64,000 bases of DNA from Bacteroidales bacterium (lineage in GTDB: Bacteria > Bacteroidota > Bacteroidia > Bacteroidales > Prolixibacteraceae). The position numbers and the translations under genes are program-made. Positions 26,648-36,320 of this stretch are shown here, piece by piece. Positions within the stretch are counted from its first letter, which is position 1. Every line of letters begins with the position of its first letter. The notes beneath the pieces were generated by a model. That model searched no databases, was not told the origin of the DNA, and saw only the letters and a list, made by a program, of their open reading frames with translations. The DNA is taken from positions 1 to 64,000 of the forward strand of contig JAAYDJ010000010.1 of the NCBI GenBank assembly GCA_012729335.1, read 5' to 3'.

Positions 26648-28921
26648 ATGAGGCGCAACATTTTTCTGATTCTGTTGTTTTTCTTCCTCACCCTGCGGGG
26701 TGGAGCGCAGTCTGAGGGGGGTGCCCCTGTGAAATTGTCGGTGAATCTTCTGACCGGAACGGGGCAGGTGTTGCTGAACGGGTATCCTGTGGGGTTGCCC
26801 CTGGAGGAAGTGCCTGGGAGGAGAGAACATCTCCAGTACGCAGAGATTGGCCAGCGGCAACCATTCTTTGGCTGGCAGCTCCCTGCAGGGTATACCGGAG
26901 CGGACCAGACGGCCTTCAGGTTATTGGTGGCTTCCTCTGCACAGGAGCTTGCCGGTGACCGCGGTGACATGTGGGATTCGGGACGACAGGAGGGGAAAGA
27001 CCCCCTGAACATATCTTATCGGGGGAAGCCCCTGGATCCTGGGAAGGTCTATTTCTGGAAGGTGAAAGTATGGACCGGGAAGGGTAGGGAATCACCCTGG
27101 TCGGCTGTTTCCCGGTTTGCGACCGCCTCACAACTCCGGGAGTATCACACTGCGGGCTATCCCCTGCAGAAAACCGACGGTTTCCCGGAAGAGATTTCCC
27201 CGTGTGGGGAAGGCCTTCATTTTATTGATTTCGGAAAAGCCGCCTTCGGGAGGCCGCGTTTGACCCTGTTTTCCCCTGAGGGTGGGGATACGGTCCGTCT
27301 CCATGTGGGGGAAGCGGTGCACGGGGGGCGCCTCCAGAGGCAACCCGGAGGAACGGTGCGCTATGCGTCGTTTCCCCTGACCCTGAGAAAAGGGTGGCAT
27401 ACCTATACCGTGGTAATCCCTCCCGACCGGCGCAATACAGGGCCGCAGGCCATCCTGATGCCGGAATATACCGGGGAGGTCATTCCCTTCCGCGCCTGTG
27501 AACTTGAGAACTACCATGAATCCCTGCATCCCCTGCAGGTGATCAGGGAATCGGTTTCCTATCCCTTTCAGGAGGGAGCCGCCCGGTTTCACTCTTCTGA
27601 TACGCTCCTGAACCGGATCTGGGATCTTTGCCAGTACAGTATCAGGGCGACCTCCTTTGCTGGGATTTATATCGACGGGGACCGGGAGCGGATACCCTAT
27701 GAAGCCGACGCCCTCATCAACCAGTTGTCCCATTACTGTGTCGACAGGGAATACAGTATGGCCCGCCGTACCCTGGAGTATCTCCTTTTCAGACCTACCT
27801 GGCCTACGGAGTGGATCATGCAAACCGTACTGATGGCCTGGGAGGATTACCTCTACACCGGCAATAAGGAGTTTCTGGACCGCTATTATGCGGATCTGAA
27901 GGCCAAAACACTGCTGGCTTTGGCCGATGAGCGGGGATTCATCAGCACCACCACCGGCAGGGTGACCCCTGAAGTACTGCAATCCATTCATTTCGGCGGT
28001 ACCTTGCGCGACATTGTGGACTGGCCCCATTCGGGGATTCTCGGATTGGGCAAGCAGGAGGAAGGCGAAACCGACGGGTTTGTTTTCTGCGATGTGAATA
28101 CCGTGGTCAATGCCTATCATTACCGGGCACTGGTGTTGATGGCCAGGATCGCCGGGGTGACCGGGCATGGTGCCGACAGCCTGGAACTGGCCGGAAGGGC
28201 CGCCCAACTCAAAAAGGTTTTTAACAAGATGCTGTATGACCAGAAACGGGGCGTTTACCGCGACGGGATCGGCACAGACCATGCTTCGCTGCATGCCAAT
28301 ATGTTCCCCCTGGCCTTCGGTTTGGTCCCCGAAAAGCAAGTTCCCGGGGTGACGGCTTTTATTCGCTCCCGGGGCATGGCCTGCAGCGTCTATGGCGCCC
28401 AGTTTCTCCTCGATGCCCTCTATGAGGCCGGAGAAGCAGATTATGCCCTGGAATTGCTGACCTCGACAGGGGAGAGAAGCTGGTACAACATGATCAGGGT
28501 GGGAGCCACCCTTACGATGGAAGCCTGGGACAATAAATATAAGCCCAACCAGGACTGGAACCATGCCTGGGGTGCCGCACCCGCCAACCTGATCCCCCGC
28601 AGGCTGATGGGCATCGAACCGCTGGAGCCCGGTTTTTCTCTGGTGGGGATCAGGCCCCGCCCCGGATCCCTCCTTAAGGCGGAGGTCATCCATCCCACCA
28701 TCAGGGGGGAGGTGAAAGTCTCCTATGAGAACCTCCCGGGAAAAACTTTTCACCTGAAGGTGAAGATCCCTCCCACCGCGGCCGCCGAGGTTTTCCTTCC
28801 GGAGGCAGGTGCCCGGCAAAGGATATGGCATAACGGTACCCTCCATGGGGATAAGGGAAGGATAAATGCGGGGGAACCCCTGAAAATAGGCCCCGGAGAA
28901 CACCATTTTGAAATCCGCTGA
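26648..28921 (+). CDS. Secreted alpha-L-rhamnosidase-like glycoside hydrolase (GH78 type)
   Basis: A 757-residue enzyme with a signal peptide ending near GGAQ (residue 21). The N-terminal half is beta-sandwich modules with KVYFWKVKVWTGKG, typical of GH78 accessory domains. The (alpha/alpha)6 barrel begins near residue 310 with SSDTLLNRIWDLC and contains GIYIDGDRERIPYEAD, the acidic motif that in GH78 carries the general acid. DWPHSG and the late AWDNKYKPNQDWNHAWGAAP follow. It should release rhamnose from rhamnogalacturonan or glycosides. With the pectate lyase and GH42 gene in the same window it supports pectin use. Two Gfo/Idh/MocA genes lie directly downstream. Confidence 0.85.
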   Translation: MRRNIFLILLFFFLTLRGGAQSEGGAPVKLSVNLLTGTGQVLLNGYPVGLPLEEVPGRREHLQYAEIGQRQPFFGWQLPAGYTGADQTAFRLLVASSAQELAGDRGDMWDSGRQEGKDPLNISYRGKPLDPGKVYFWKVKVWTGKGRESPWSAVSRFATASQLREYHTAGYPLQKTDGFPEEISPCGEGLHFIDFGKAAFGRPRLTLFSPEGGDTVRLHVGEAVHGGRLQRQPGGTVRYASFPLTLRKGWHTYTVVIPPDRRNTGPQAILMPEYTGEVIPFRACELENYHESLHPLQVIRESVSYPFQEGAARFHSSDTLLNRIWDLCQYSIRATSFAGIYIDGDRERIPYEADALINQLSHYCVDREYSMARRTLEYLLFRPTWPTEWIMQTVLMAWEDYLYTGNKEFLDRYYADLKAKTLLALADERGFISTTTGRVTPEVLQSIHFGGTLRDIVDWPHSGILGLGKQEEGETDGFVFCDVNTVVNAYHYRALVLMARIAGVTGHGADSLELAGRAAQLKKVFNKMLYDQKRGVYRDGIGTDHASLHANMFPLAFGLVPEKQVPGVTAFIRSRGMACSVYGAQFLLDALYEAGEADYALELLTSTGERSWYNMIRVGATLTMEAWDNKYKPNQDWNHAWGAAPANLIPRRLMGIEPLEPGFSLVGIRPRPGSLLKAEVIHPTIRGEVKVSYENLPGKTFHLKVKIPPTAAAEVFLPEAGARQRIWHNGTLHGDKGRINAGEPLKIGPGEHHFEIR

Positions 28922-28945
28922 ACCGGCATGACCCGCTATTTTTAC

Positions 28946-28953
28946 TAATTTTG
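28946..28953 (+). promoter_or_regulatory. Probable -7 element for the Gfo/Idh/MocA pair
   Basis: TAATTTTG matches TAnnTTTG, 50 bases before the start at 29004. The -33 element is weak. Confidence 0.45.
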
Positions 28954-29003
28954 TCAGAATCGGGAAGCCTGATGGCTTTCTGTCGGAAGGAACTTAAATT
29001 TTT

Positions 29004-30347
29004 ATGGATATGGATCGCCGTAATTTTATCAGGAACACCTCCCTGGGGGCTGCCGCAGTCTCCATCGGGGGGGTATCGTCAGGAATGAGTGCCCGGAGTT
29101 ATTCCCGGGTCATCGGGGCCAATGACCGGATTTTTGTCGCCATTGCCGGCCTGGGCAGGCGGCTGGATGCCTTCACGGAACCCATTGCCCTGAAGTCGTC
29201 GAATGTGGAGCTGCTCTATTTATGTGATGTGATGGCCCACCAGAGGGAAAGAGCGGCCACACGCTTCGCGAAGATCCTTGACTACAAGCCCCTGCTGGAA
29301 AACGACATCCGCAAGGTGCTCGCCGACAAGCGTGTGGATGCCCTTATCAATGCCACCCCTGACCACTGGCATGCCCCCGGGAGTTGGATGGCACTGGCCG
29401 CCGGAAAACATGTTTACGTGGAAAAACCTTGCAGCCACAATCCCCGGGAGGGAGAACTCCTGGTGGCTTTTCAGGAGAAGTACGGTTATCAGGTGCAGAT
29501 GGGTAACCAGCAGCGGTCGGCTCCCGAGTCGATAGAGATCATCGGGGAAATACATCGCGGCATCATCGGTACGCCTTACAAGGCGGTGGCTTTCTATACC
29601 AATACCCGGGGGCGGGTCCCCGTGGCTACCCCGGCACCGGTCCCCGAAGGTCTGGACTGGGATTTGTTCCAGGGGCCGGCTCCGCGTAAACCTTACATGC
29701 ACGATACCTGGGATTACAACTGGCACTGGTACGGCTGGGATTACGGCACCGCCGAGACCGGCAACAACGCCACCCATGAACTCGATATCGCCCGCTGGGC
29801 CCTGCAGGTCGTCTATCCCGAAAAAGTCGAAACAGAAGCCGCTAAACGCCATTTCACAGACGATGGCTGGACCATGTACGACACCATGGAAACCACCATG
29901 TATTTCCCGGGGGACAAGGTCATCCAGTGGGACGGAAAATCGCGCTCGGGTTACAAAACCTACGGCAGCGACAGGGGAACCCTCATCTACGGATCGGAGG
30001 GGACCGTGTATGTGGACCGTGACGGGTACCGGCTTTATGACCGTAGCGGAAAGCTGACGCGGGAGAGAAAGAGCGGGGGAACTGAAGCCGGTACCGCCCT
30101 GGGCGGCGGCGGAGATATGACCACCCTCCATGTGGTCAATTTCTTTGAGGCCATCCGCGGCAAAGCAACGCTCCGGTCTCCCATCCGGGAAGGTGCCATC
30201 AGCCAGATGCTCACCCACTATCCCAATATCTCCTCGCGCATCGGAAAGTCCTTTGAGGTAGATGCCGACACGGGACGGATCTATGACCGGGAGGCTATGA
30301 AGCTGTGGTCAAGGGAATACGAACCAGGGTGGGAGCCCGTGTGGTGA
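29004..30347 (+). CDS. Tat-exported Gfo/Idh/MocA-family oxidoreductase, first of a pair
   Basis: A 447-residue protein. The N-terminus DRRNFIRNTSLGAAAV is a twin-arginine export signal of the Bacteroidota type. A Rossmann domain follows (AIAGLGRR, then DALINATPDHWHA), with EKPCSHNPREGE as the family's conserved EKP motif near residue 140. The second half is the alpha/beta substrate-binding domain, with ATHELDIARWAL. Exported members of this family have been linked to oxidation or 1,2-migration-type chemistry on sugars and glycosides, with tightly bound NAD(P). The substrate is unknown. It is probably co-transcribed with the next gene, 41 bases downstream. Confidence 0.9.
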   Translation: MDMDRRNFIRNTSLGAAAVSIGGVSSGMSARSYSRVIGANDRIFVAIAGLGRRLDAFTEPIALKSSNVELLYLCDVMAHQRERAATRFAKILDYKPLLENDIRKVLADKRVDALINATPDHWHAPGSWMALAAGKHVYVEKPCSHNPREGELLVAFQEKYGYQVQMGNQQRSAPESIEIIGEIHRGIIGTPYKAVAFYTNTRGRVPVATPAPVPEGLDWDLFQGPAPRKPYMHDTWDYNWHWYGWDYGTAETGNNATHELDIARWALQVVYPEKVETEAAKRHFTDDGWTMYDTMETTMYFPGDKVIQWDGKSRSGYKTYGSDRGTLIYGSEGTVYVDRDGYRLYDRSGKLTRERKSGGTEAGTALGGGGDMTTLHVVNFFEAIRGKATLRSPIREGAISQMLTHYPNISSRIGKSFEVDADTGRIYDREAMKLWSREYEPGWEPVW

Positions 30348-30388
30348 TTCGTCGTATCATACAGGACTCACACCCCCAAAATGAGGAT

Positions 30389-31774
30389 ATGGAATCAACA
30401 CGAAGGACATTTATCAGGAGGGCAGCCCTTGGGGCGACAGGTATCGCCCTGGGAAGCAGTTGGGCGGTACAGGGAAGTGCGGCCGGGAGCCGTTTTATTT
30501 CAGCCCGGAGCTACGGCCGAATCATGGGGGCCAACGACAGGGTCCGTGTAGGGGTGGTAGGTTTCTCCGACCGTTTCCGGCAATCACTCTATCCCTGCTT
30601 TATGGACCATTCCCGGGAGATGAATTTTGAGTTTGCCGCGCTCTCAGACCTCTGGCGGCTTCGCCGCGAGGAGGGAGTGGCTTTTCTCAGGGAGAAAACC
30701 GGGGGGGAAGTAGCCCCCTGTCGCAACAATGAGGAGCTGTACCAACGCAGCGACATTGATGCGGTGATCATCAGCACCGCCGATTTCCAGCATGCCCTGC
30801 ATCTTGCCGAGGCGGCCCGGGAGGGAAAGGATGCCTATTGTGAGAAACCGTTTGCCGAGACCATGGACGATGCCAACGCCGCACTGGAGGCGGTCCGCAA
30901 AGCGGGCATCGTGGTGCAGATCGGTTCCCAAAGGCGCAGCGCTCCCAATTACCAGGCCGCCAGCGATTACATCCGTTCCGGGAAATTCGGAGAGATTGTC
31001 ATGGTGGAGATGAGTTGGAATGTCAACCAGCCGGGACGGTGGCGCCGCCCCGGATTGTGTGCGGCCATCAGGGAGAACGATACCGACTGGCCCCGTTACC
31101 TGATGAACCGCCCCAGGGTGCCCTGGGATCCCCGTAAATATCTGGAATACCGTCTCTTCTGGCCTTATTCCTCGGGCATACCCGGGCAGTGGATGTGTCA
31201 CCAGATCGATACGGTCCACTGGTTTACAGGGCTGGCCTATCCCAGGAGTGTGGTGGCCAACGGGGGGATCTACCAGTGGAAAGACGGGCGAACCAATGCG
31301 GATACCCTCACGGCCGTCTTTGATTACGGACCCGCCGGAGAGCGCTCTTCCGGGTTCCAGGTGGTGTACACCTCCCGTTTCAGCAACAGCGCCGGGGGCA
31401 CCAAAGAGCTATACTACTCCAATGGGGGGATGCTCAACCTGGATACCAACATGGTGACCTCCGATGGGGGATTGCGTGAAAGGGAGGCTGCGGCCATGGA
31501 TCTGAAACCTAATCTGCTGGAGACGTTTGAACTGCCCCGTGTAACCGTGGAAACAGCAGCCAATACCAGCGGAGATCCCATGACCTCGGCCCATATGCTT
31601 AACTGGATGGAATGCGTCAGAAGCAGGGCGGTCACCCATGCTCCCGTAGAGGCGGGCTATAACCATGCCGTAGCCTGCATCATGGCCAATGCGGCCTTCC
31701 GTACCGGCCGGCCGGTGGTCTTCGACCCCCGCTCACGACAGGTCCTCGCCGGCGGAAAACGGTTTAAATACTAA
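30389..31774 (+). CDS. Tat-exported Gfo/Idh/MocA-family oxidoreductase, second of a pair
   Basis: A 461-residue paralogue of its neighbour. ATG 30389 is chosen because STRRTFIRRAALGATG right after it is a twin-arginine signal; the longer frame would bury the signal. The shared phrase ARSYGRIMGANDRVRVGVVGF opens the Rossmann domain (first protein: ARSYSRVIGANDRIFVAI). Then come VIISTADFQHALH, CEKPFAETMDDA and a C-terminal domain with MCHQIDTVHWFTG. The pair looks like an old tandem duplication that has since diverged strongly. A joint role in periplasmic sugar oxidation, perhaps on products of the adjacent rhamnosidase, is inferred from position only. Confidence 0.9.
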   Translation: MESTRRTFIRRAALGATGIALGSSWAVQGSAAGSRFISARSYGRIMGANDRVRVGVVGFSDRFRQSLYPCFMDHSREMNFEFAALSDLWRLRREEGVAFLREKTGGEVAPCRNNEELYQRSDIDAVIISTADFQHALHLAEAAREGKDAYCEKPFAETMDDANAALEAVRKAGIVVQIGSQRRSAPNYQAASDYIRSGKFGEIVMVEMSWNVNQPGRWRRPGLCAAIRENDTDWPRYLMNRPRVPWDPRKYLEYRLFWPYSSGIPGQWMCHQIDTVHWFTGLAYPRSVVANGGIYQWKDGRTNADTLTAVFDYGPAGERSSGFQVVYTSRFSNSAGGTKELYYSNGGMLNLDTNMVTSDGGLREREAAAMDLKPNLLETFELPRVTVETAANTSGDPMTSAHMLNWMECVRSRAVTHAPVEAGYNHAVACIMANAAFRTGRPVVFDPRSRQVLAGGKRFKY

Positions 31775-31796
31775 AAACAGGCCTTCTCCCAACCCC

Positions 31797-32519
31797 TTAA
31801 TAGTACTCATCCCCGAAAGAGATGATCTTTTTGCTTTTGAGGATGTTTACGATGACCTCCACGATCTGGTCGTCGGAGAGACTGGCGTAATTAAAGATGA
31901 TGTCGAAATCGGTGTTGTCGTATCTTCTTCCGATGACCGATTCGGTAAATTTGTTTCTTTTCTCGTCTGATTTCAGGATGTATTCCTCGGCTTCGAGGTG
32001 GCTGAGGTTTTTCATCTGGGCTACCCGGTTGATTCGCCATTCCAGTGGGGCTTCAAGCCTGATGCTCAGTTTGTTGGGAAGATCGGCAAGCAGGTTGGTG
32101 GCTCCTCTTCCCAGGATGATGTACCTGCCCTGGATGGCCAGTTTGACCAGCACGTCCTTGAGGATGATCAGCGCGTTCTCATCGATTTCCCCTTCGAATT
32201 TCTCTTTGGTGAAGGCTTTGGAAATCATCTGCAGGCGGTCAAGCATTTCGGGGTTGTTGATGTTCCGGGCTGTCAGTTCCTCTTCCACCTCCCTGATGGT
32301 CTGCCTGAAGGTCTCCTTGTCGGCCCACAACCACTCCTTGTCGGTTTTGGTGTCTGACATGTAACTGTATCCGGTCAGGATCTTGGAAAGTTTGATGGCA
32401 ATACGACGGGCCGAGCAGCCGGTCTGCCGCGAAATGGTAACCACCGGCCCCCCGAAATCACCGGTTTCCAGGTTCCCCGACTTGACATACTTCAGATAAT
32501 TCCTCAAAAATTCCTTCAT
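31797..32519 (-). CDS. Cytidylate kinase-like family protein
   Basis: A 240-residue P-loop-type kinase resembling the cytidylate-kinase-like family 2. The nucleotide-binding region is VVTISRQTGCSARRIAIKL (26-44), a divergent P-loop lacking the classical GKS/T. YIILGRGATNLLAD and LEAPLEWRINRV mark the core and lid. In Bacteroidota such proteins are common beside a true Cmk, and their substrate has not been established. It lies leftward downstream of the proC-like gene (143-base gap) and ends 22 bases from the convergent oxidoreductase gene with no clear terminator. Confidence 0.8.
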   Translation of the reverse strand: MKEFLRNYLKYVKSGNLETGDFGGPVVTISRQTGCSARRIAIKLSKILTGYSYMSDTKTDKEWLWADKETFRQTIREVEEELTARNINNPEMLDRLQMISKAFTKEKFEGEIDENALIILKDVLVKLAIQGRYIILGRGATNLLADLPNKLSIRLEAPLEWRINRVAQMKNLSHLEAEEYILKSDEKRNKFTESVIGRRYDNTDFDIIFNYASLSDDQIVEVIVNILKSKKIISFGDEYY

Positions 32520-32662
32520 GGTCGTAAAGATTAATCGTTCTGTTCAACAAAACGAAATTACGGCCAAAATCGGTTCATTCAATACCCCGGAAATGATTTG
32601 TAAAACATCAGGGTAATGTTATAAAACAATTTTTTCACCGTGGGAATCCTTTCCCGTGGAGA

Positions 32663-33436
32663 TCAGCTGGTCAGTTTGGCAAAGAGGGCCTTGAGTTGTT
32701 TCTCGTAAATGGCCTCGATCTCTTTTTCGTATGCTCCGATGGGTTTGAAGGGTATCAGGTCGAGAACTTCCGTGAGGGGAATACCGGAAGTGAAAATGGT
32801 TTCGAGGGAACCATACATGCACTGCAGGACCGCCTCTTTGGATTCCTGGTGGTCGAGTCCGAATTCCTCACCCAGGTCGACCAGTTTTTTCCACTGAAAC
32901 CAGAAATAGGTGGGGGCCATGGCGGAGATCACGGCATAAGCTTCCAGTTTTTTCTCGTCGACTTCGAGGGTGGTTCCCAGAAAATCGAGCATCTGAAAGA
33001 CCACCTCCTTTTCATCGGAGGGGAATCCCGGGGCGAACCAGATGGGGTTGTAGCCTTCGTTGATCACGGAAGGAGCGATGGGAATCATTCTCACCAGTTT
33101 GGTGACCTGGGGAATCCCGGAGGCGATCCTGGTACTGTTGATCTTGGGGGCCAGCGAGGCCATGACCGTTTTGGAGGTGACAAACGGGGCGATCTTCTCC
33201 AGGGTTTCCATGATCTCCTGTGGATGGAGTGCCAGGATCACGATCTGCTGGGCTGCCACTTTCTCCAGCGACCTGAGGTGTATGTCAGGAAACCGCTTCT
33301 TCAGATTCCGGGAGACTTCCGGATCCGTGTCATACACCGACGCCTGAAGCAGATTGATTTTCTTATTGGCAAAAGCCTGTAGCAGGATCCTGGTGACTCT
33401 CCCGCCTCCTATGAAACCTATGGTCGGCGTTTTCAT
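32663..33436 (-). CDS. ProC-like pyrroline-5-carboxylate reductase family protein
   Basis: A 257-residue NAD(P)-binding protein. It has the N-terminal dinucleotide loop GFIGGGRVT (7-15), a P5CR-like Rossmann domain, VILALHPQE, and VRMIPIAPSVINEGYN corresponding to the RxMPN-type segment of ProC. The C-terminal helical dimerisation domain differs from classical ProC: the usual SGSGPAY region reads ISAMAPTYFWF. It may therefore be a P5C reductase or a relative with another imine or keto substrate. The start codon coincides with the end of dispersed repeat copy B, an unusual leader for the only gene in the cluster carrying it. Confidence 0.7.
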   Translation of the reverse strand: MKTPTIGFIGGGRVTRILLQAFANKKINLLQASVYDTDPEVSRNLKKRFPDIHLRSLEKVAAQQIVILALHPQEIMETLEKIAPFVTSKTVMASLAPKINSTRIASGIPQVTKLVRMIPIAPSVINEGYNPIWFAPGFPSDEKEVVFQMLDFLGTTLEVDEKKLEAYAVISAMAPTYFWFQWKKLVDLGEEFGLDHQESKEAVLQCMYGSLETIFTSGIPLTEVLDLIPFKPIGAYEKEIEAIYEKQLKALFAKLTS

Positions 33437-33508
33437 TAGTATAGTTGTTTGTTAATAATGTGCTCTTCAGTGATATATCGTGGTGAATCCGGTTTAAGTG
33501 CTTCACGC
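33434..33508 (+). repeat. Dispersed structured repeat, copy B (partial)
   Basis: About 75 bases equal to the start-codon half of copies A and C. Positions 33434-33480 match 37344-37390 at about 40 of 47 bases, and 33480-33508 matches the GTGGTGAA-CCGGT-AGTGCTTCACGC part of copy A. The 89-base core with the GGTGCTCCG arms is missing. The copy ends at the ATG of the proC-like gene, like copy A at the GH42 gene. Confidence 0.75.
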
Positions 33509-33522
33509 ACAAGGAAAAGAAC

Positions 33523-34029
33523 TTACTGCAGTGCGCGGCTGATTTCCTTTTGTAGTTTTTCAAACTCCGTCTTATTGAAGCCTGTAGAGGCGTAAATAAT
33601 TTTTCCCGAACGGTCGACCAGGAAATTCCTGGGAATATTCTGGGTGGCGAACAGGGAAAAGATTTTCCTTTCCGGATCGGGATAGAGGGGCATGGCGAAT
33701 TTTTGCTCTTTTCTGAATTTCAGTACGGTATCCCAGTCGTGTTCTCTTCCGAAGGTAAGCAGGACGACTTTCTGCCCATCGGGGTATTGGAGGTAGATCT
33801 CCTTATTGACATGGGGCAGTTCCTGCCGGCAGGGGCCACACCAGGTGGCAAAGAAGGTGATCAGCACGACCTTTCCGCGATAATCGGTGATCGAGGCGCG
33901 CTGGCCCGGGGCCACCTCAAAGGTGAAATCGGGTACCTGGCTGCCCGGGGCTGCCAGGGTAGCTTCATCCTGTCCCCGGGTCGCGGTGGCCAGAAAAAGC
34001 AAGATCAGGAGCAAAAGATGCCTTGTCAT
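33523..34029 (-). CDS. Exported TlpA/ResA-like thioredoxin-fold protein
   Basis: A 168-residue protein with a cleavable signal (MTRHLLLLILLFLATATRGQ). The thioredoxin domain has the redox motif WCGPC (Cys64, Cys67) in the context VVLITFFATWCGPCRQE, and a cis-proline region NIPRNFLVD. Proteins of this group reduce disulphides in the periplasm, for example during cytochrome c maturation. It lies 20 bases downstream of purC and is probably co-transcribed with it. No cytochrome genes are in the window, so the partner is unknown. Confidence 0.88.
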   Translation of the reverse strand: MTRHLLLLILLFLATATRGQDEATLAAPGSQVPDFTFEVAPGQRASITDYRGKVVLITFFATWCGPCRQELPHVNKEIYLQYPDGQKVVLLTFGREHDWDTVLKFRKEQKFAMPLYPDPERKIFSLFATQNIPRNFLVDRSGKIIYASTGFNKTEFEKLQKEISRALQ

Positions 34030-34049
34030 GACACAAGAACTAAAAGTAG

Positions 34050-35006
34050 TTACCGGGATCCTTGTGACTGCAGGTAATCCAGGACATTGGCCTCAATCCG
34101 GGCGGCCATCTGCGACACATCGGAACGCATGAAGGATTGTCCGGTGATGTTTTCATACAATTCGATATAACGCTCCGATACCGAGTTGACAAATTCATCG
34201 GACATGTGCGGGACGCTTTGGCCTTCCTTGCCCTGGAAGCCGTTCGCGATCAGCCACTGCCTGACGAACTCCTTGGAGAGCTGTTTCTGGGATTCCCCTT
34301 TTTCCAGGCGTTCCCGGTATCCGTCGGCATAGAAATAGCGTGATGAGTCGGGGGTATGGATCTCATCAATGAGGTAGATGATGCCCTGTTTTTTCCCGAA
34401 TTCGTATTTGGTATCGACCAGGATGAGCCCCTTGGTGGCGGCCATTTCGGTACCGCGCCGGAAGAGGAGGCGCGTATATTCCTCCAGTTGGGCATACTCT
34501 TCCCTGCTGACCAGTCCGCTGGCGATGATCTCCTCCCGGGAGATGTCCTCGTCGTGGCCTTCGGCTGCTTTGGTGGTAGGGGTGATCAGGGGTTCGGGGA
34601 AAGCCTGGTTCTCCACCATGCCATCGGGCATGGGTACCCCGCAGATTTCCCTTTTTCCGGCCTGGTATTGCCGCCAGGCATGCCCCGTAAGGTACCCGCG
34701 GATCACCATCTCCACTTTGTAGGGTTCACAGAGATGCCCTATGGTTACATTCGGGTCGGGAGAAGCCATCTTCCAGTTGGGAACAATATCGGAGGTGGCA
34801 TCCAGAAAGGTGGCGGCGATCTGATTCAGTACCTGTCCCTTGTAGGGGATACCCTTGGGCAGCACCACGTCGAAGGCGGAAATCCGGTCGGTGGCAATCA
34901 TCACCAGCAGGTCATCACCGAGATTGTAGACATCCCGGACCTTCCCATGGTAGACGCTCTTCTGTCCCGGAAAAAGAAAATTGCTTTTAGTGAGAGCATT
35001 GCTCAT
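34050..35006 (-). CDS. purC: Phosphoribosylaminoimidazole-succinocarboxamide synthase
   Basis: A 318-residue SAICAR synthase, which couples CAIR and aspartate using ATP in purine synthesis. It is the longer, eukaryote/Bacteroidota-like form. Visible motifs are [28 protein letters not shown] (the SAICAR signature, read as two parts), [25 protein letters not shown] and a [12 protein letters not shown] motif that binds the substrate. Its neighbours are phoH upstream and a thioredoxin gene downstream, all leftward; phoH-purC adjacency is common in Bacteroidota as far as I recall. Confidence 0.95.
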   Translation of the reverse strand: MSNALTKSNFLFPGQKSVYHGKVRDVYNLGDDLLVMIATDRISAFDVVLPKGIPYKGQVLNQIAATFLDATSDIVPNWKMASPDPNVTIGHLCEPYKVEMVIRGYLTGHAWRQYQAGKREICGVPMPDGMVENQAFPEPLITPTTKAAEGHDEDISREEIIASGLVSREEYAQLEEYTRLLFRRGTEMAATKGLILVDTKYEFGKKQGIIYLIDEIHTPDSSRYFYADGYRERLEKGESQKQLSKEFVRQWLIANGFQGKEGQSVPHMSDEFVNSVSERYIELYENITGQSFMRSDVSQMAARIEANVLDYLQSQGSR

Positions 35007-35118
35007 ATCATTCTAGAAATTAAGTGTTAAATTCCTGTGGTCACATTGACCTGCCCCGGCATAGGCCGGCAGGCGTCCCGCGGACCTTCCCCCGGGGATT
35101 CCCATTCAAAAATAACAT

Positions 35119-36150
35119 TTATCCCGGAATATCCTTCGGTTCACTCTCCCCGTTTCCTGTTTTCTCATCTCCGGGGCCAGCGGCCCCCTTTTCACGGTTC
35201 ACCTTTTCCCAGGCCCAGTTGTCGTACGCTTCGACGATATCCCTGACCAGCCGGTGCCTGACGATGTCTTTTTTGTCAAACATGACCACATGGATACCCT
35301 CTATATTACGGAGGATCCTCAGGGCCTGGAGCAGTCCCGACTGGTTCCGGTCCGGAAGGTCGATCTGGGTGATGTCGCCCGTGACCACGAATTTGGTGTT
35401 CAGACCCATGCGGGTAAGGAACATCTTCAACTGGTTGATGGTGGTATTCTGGGCTTCGTCGAGGATCACGAAGGCGTTGCTCAGGGTGCGACCGCGCATG
35501 AAAGCGAGGGGAGCAATCTGAATGGTGCCCTCTTTCATGAACTCCTCCACCTTTTTGGCAGGAATCATATCCAGCAGCGCATCATAAAGCGGCTGAAGGT
35601 AGGGATCGATTTTTTCCTTGAGATCGCCCGGGAGAAATCCCAGCCGCTCACCGGCTTCCACGGCGGGCCTGCTGAGGATGATCCGTTTGATTTCCCTGTT
35701 TTTCAGGGCCCTGACTGCCAGGGCTATCGCCGTATAGGTTTTTCCGGTGCCGGCAGGCCCGATAGCAAAAACCAGGTCATTGTCGCGGATTTTGTCGACC
35801 AGGACCCTCTGGTTCGGGGTGCGCGCCCTCACCGGCTTCCCCGATATGCTGTAAGCCAGGATGTCCGTATCTTCACCCGAGGGGCCACCTCCCCCGTCAT
35901 ACTCGCTCAGCAATATCTGTCCGATGATATCCTCGGTGAGAATGTTGAACTGGTAATAGTGGTCGAGCAGGTAATTCAGCTTCTTTTCAAAAAATTGCAA
36001 CTCCTTCTCTTCACCCTGCAGATAAAGCGAATTTCCCCTGGCAGTGATTTTAATCTTGGGAAAGTAGGTCTTTATCAGATTGATCTTGAAATTGTTGATC
36101 CCATAGAATTCCAATGGGTCGATCCCTTCGAGGATAATTTGTTTTTCCAA
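35119..36150 (-). CDS. PhoH-family ATPase
   Basis: A 343-residue cytoplasmic P-loop ATPase. An N-terminal KH-like region (about 15-70) precedes the PhoH ATPase domain, with Walker A GPAGTGKT near residue 133, RPAVEAGERLGFLPGDL, Walker B FVILDEAQNTT and a VTGDITQIDLP motif. PhoH-like proteins accompany RNA-processing factors such as YbeY, but their substrate is not settled. It heads a leftward group with purC 112 bases downstream and is divergent to the ROK kinase. Confidence 0.92.
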   Translation of the reverse strand: MEKQIILEGIDPLEFYGINNFKINLIKTYFPKIKITARGNSLYLQGEEKELQFFEKKLNYLLDHYYQFNILTEDIIGQILLSEYDGGGGPSGEDTDILAYSISGKPVRARTPNQRVLVDKIRDNDLVFAIGPAGTGKTYTAIALAVRALKNREIKRIILSRPAVEAGERLGFLPGDLKEKIDPYLQPLYDALLDMIPAKKVEEFMKEGTIQIAPLAFMRGRTLSNAFVILDEAQNTTINQLKMFLTRMGLNTKFVVTGDITQIDLPDRNQSGLLQALRILRNIEGIHVVMFDKKDIVRHRLVRDIVEAYDNWAWEKVNREKGAAGPGDEKTGNGESEPKDIPG

Positions 36151-36320
36151 TCGGTTTTTTTTAATGCCTCAAAATTACAAAAAAAGTGAAAGCGGTTCAT
36201 ATGGGGGGCATGGCCGGGATCGGGCCCCGGGGCATTAAAATTTGGTCCCGGTGGGGGGATTTATCTGCCGCAAATTGGTATTTTCGTGGGTTGTGCGGAG
36301 GTGGCCGGGGGCCATCACCG

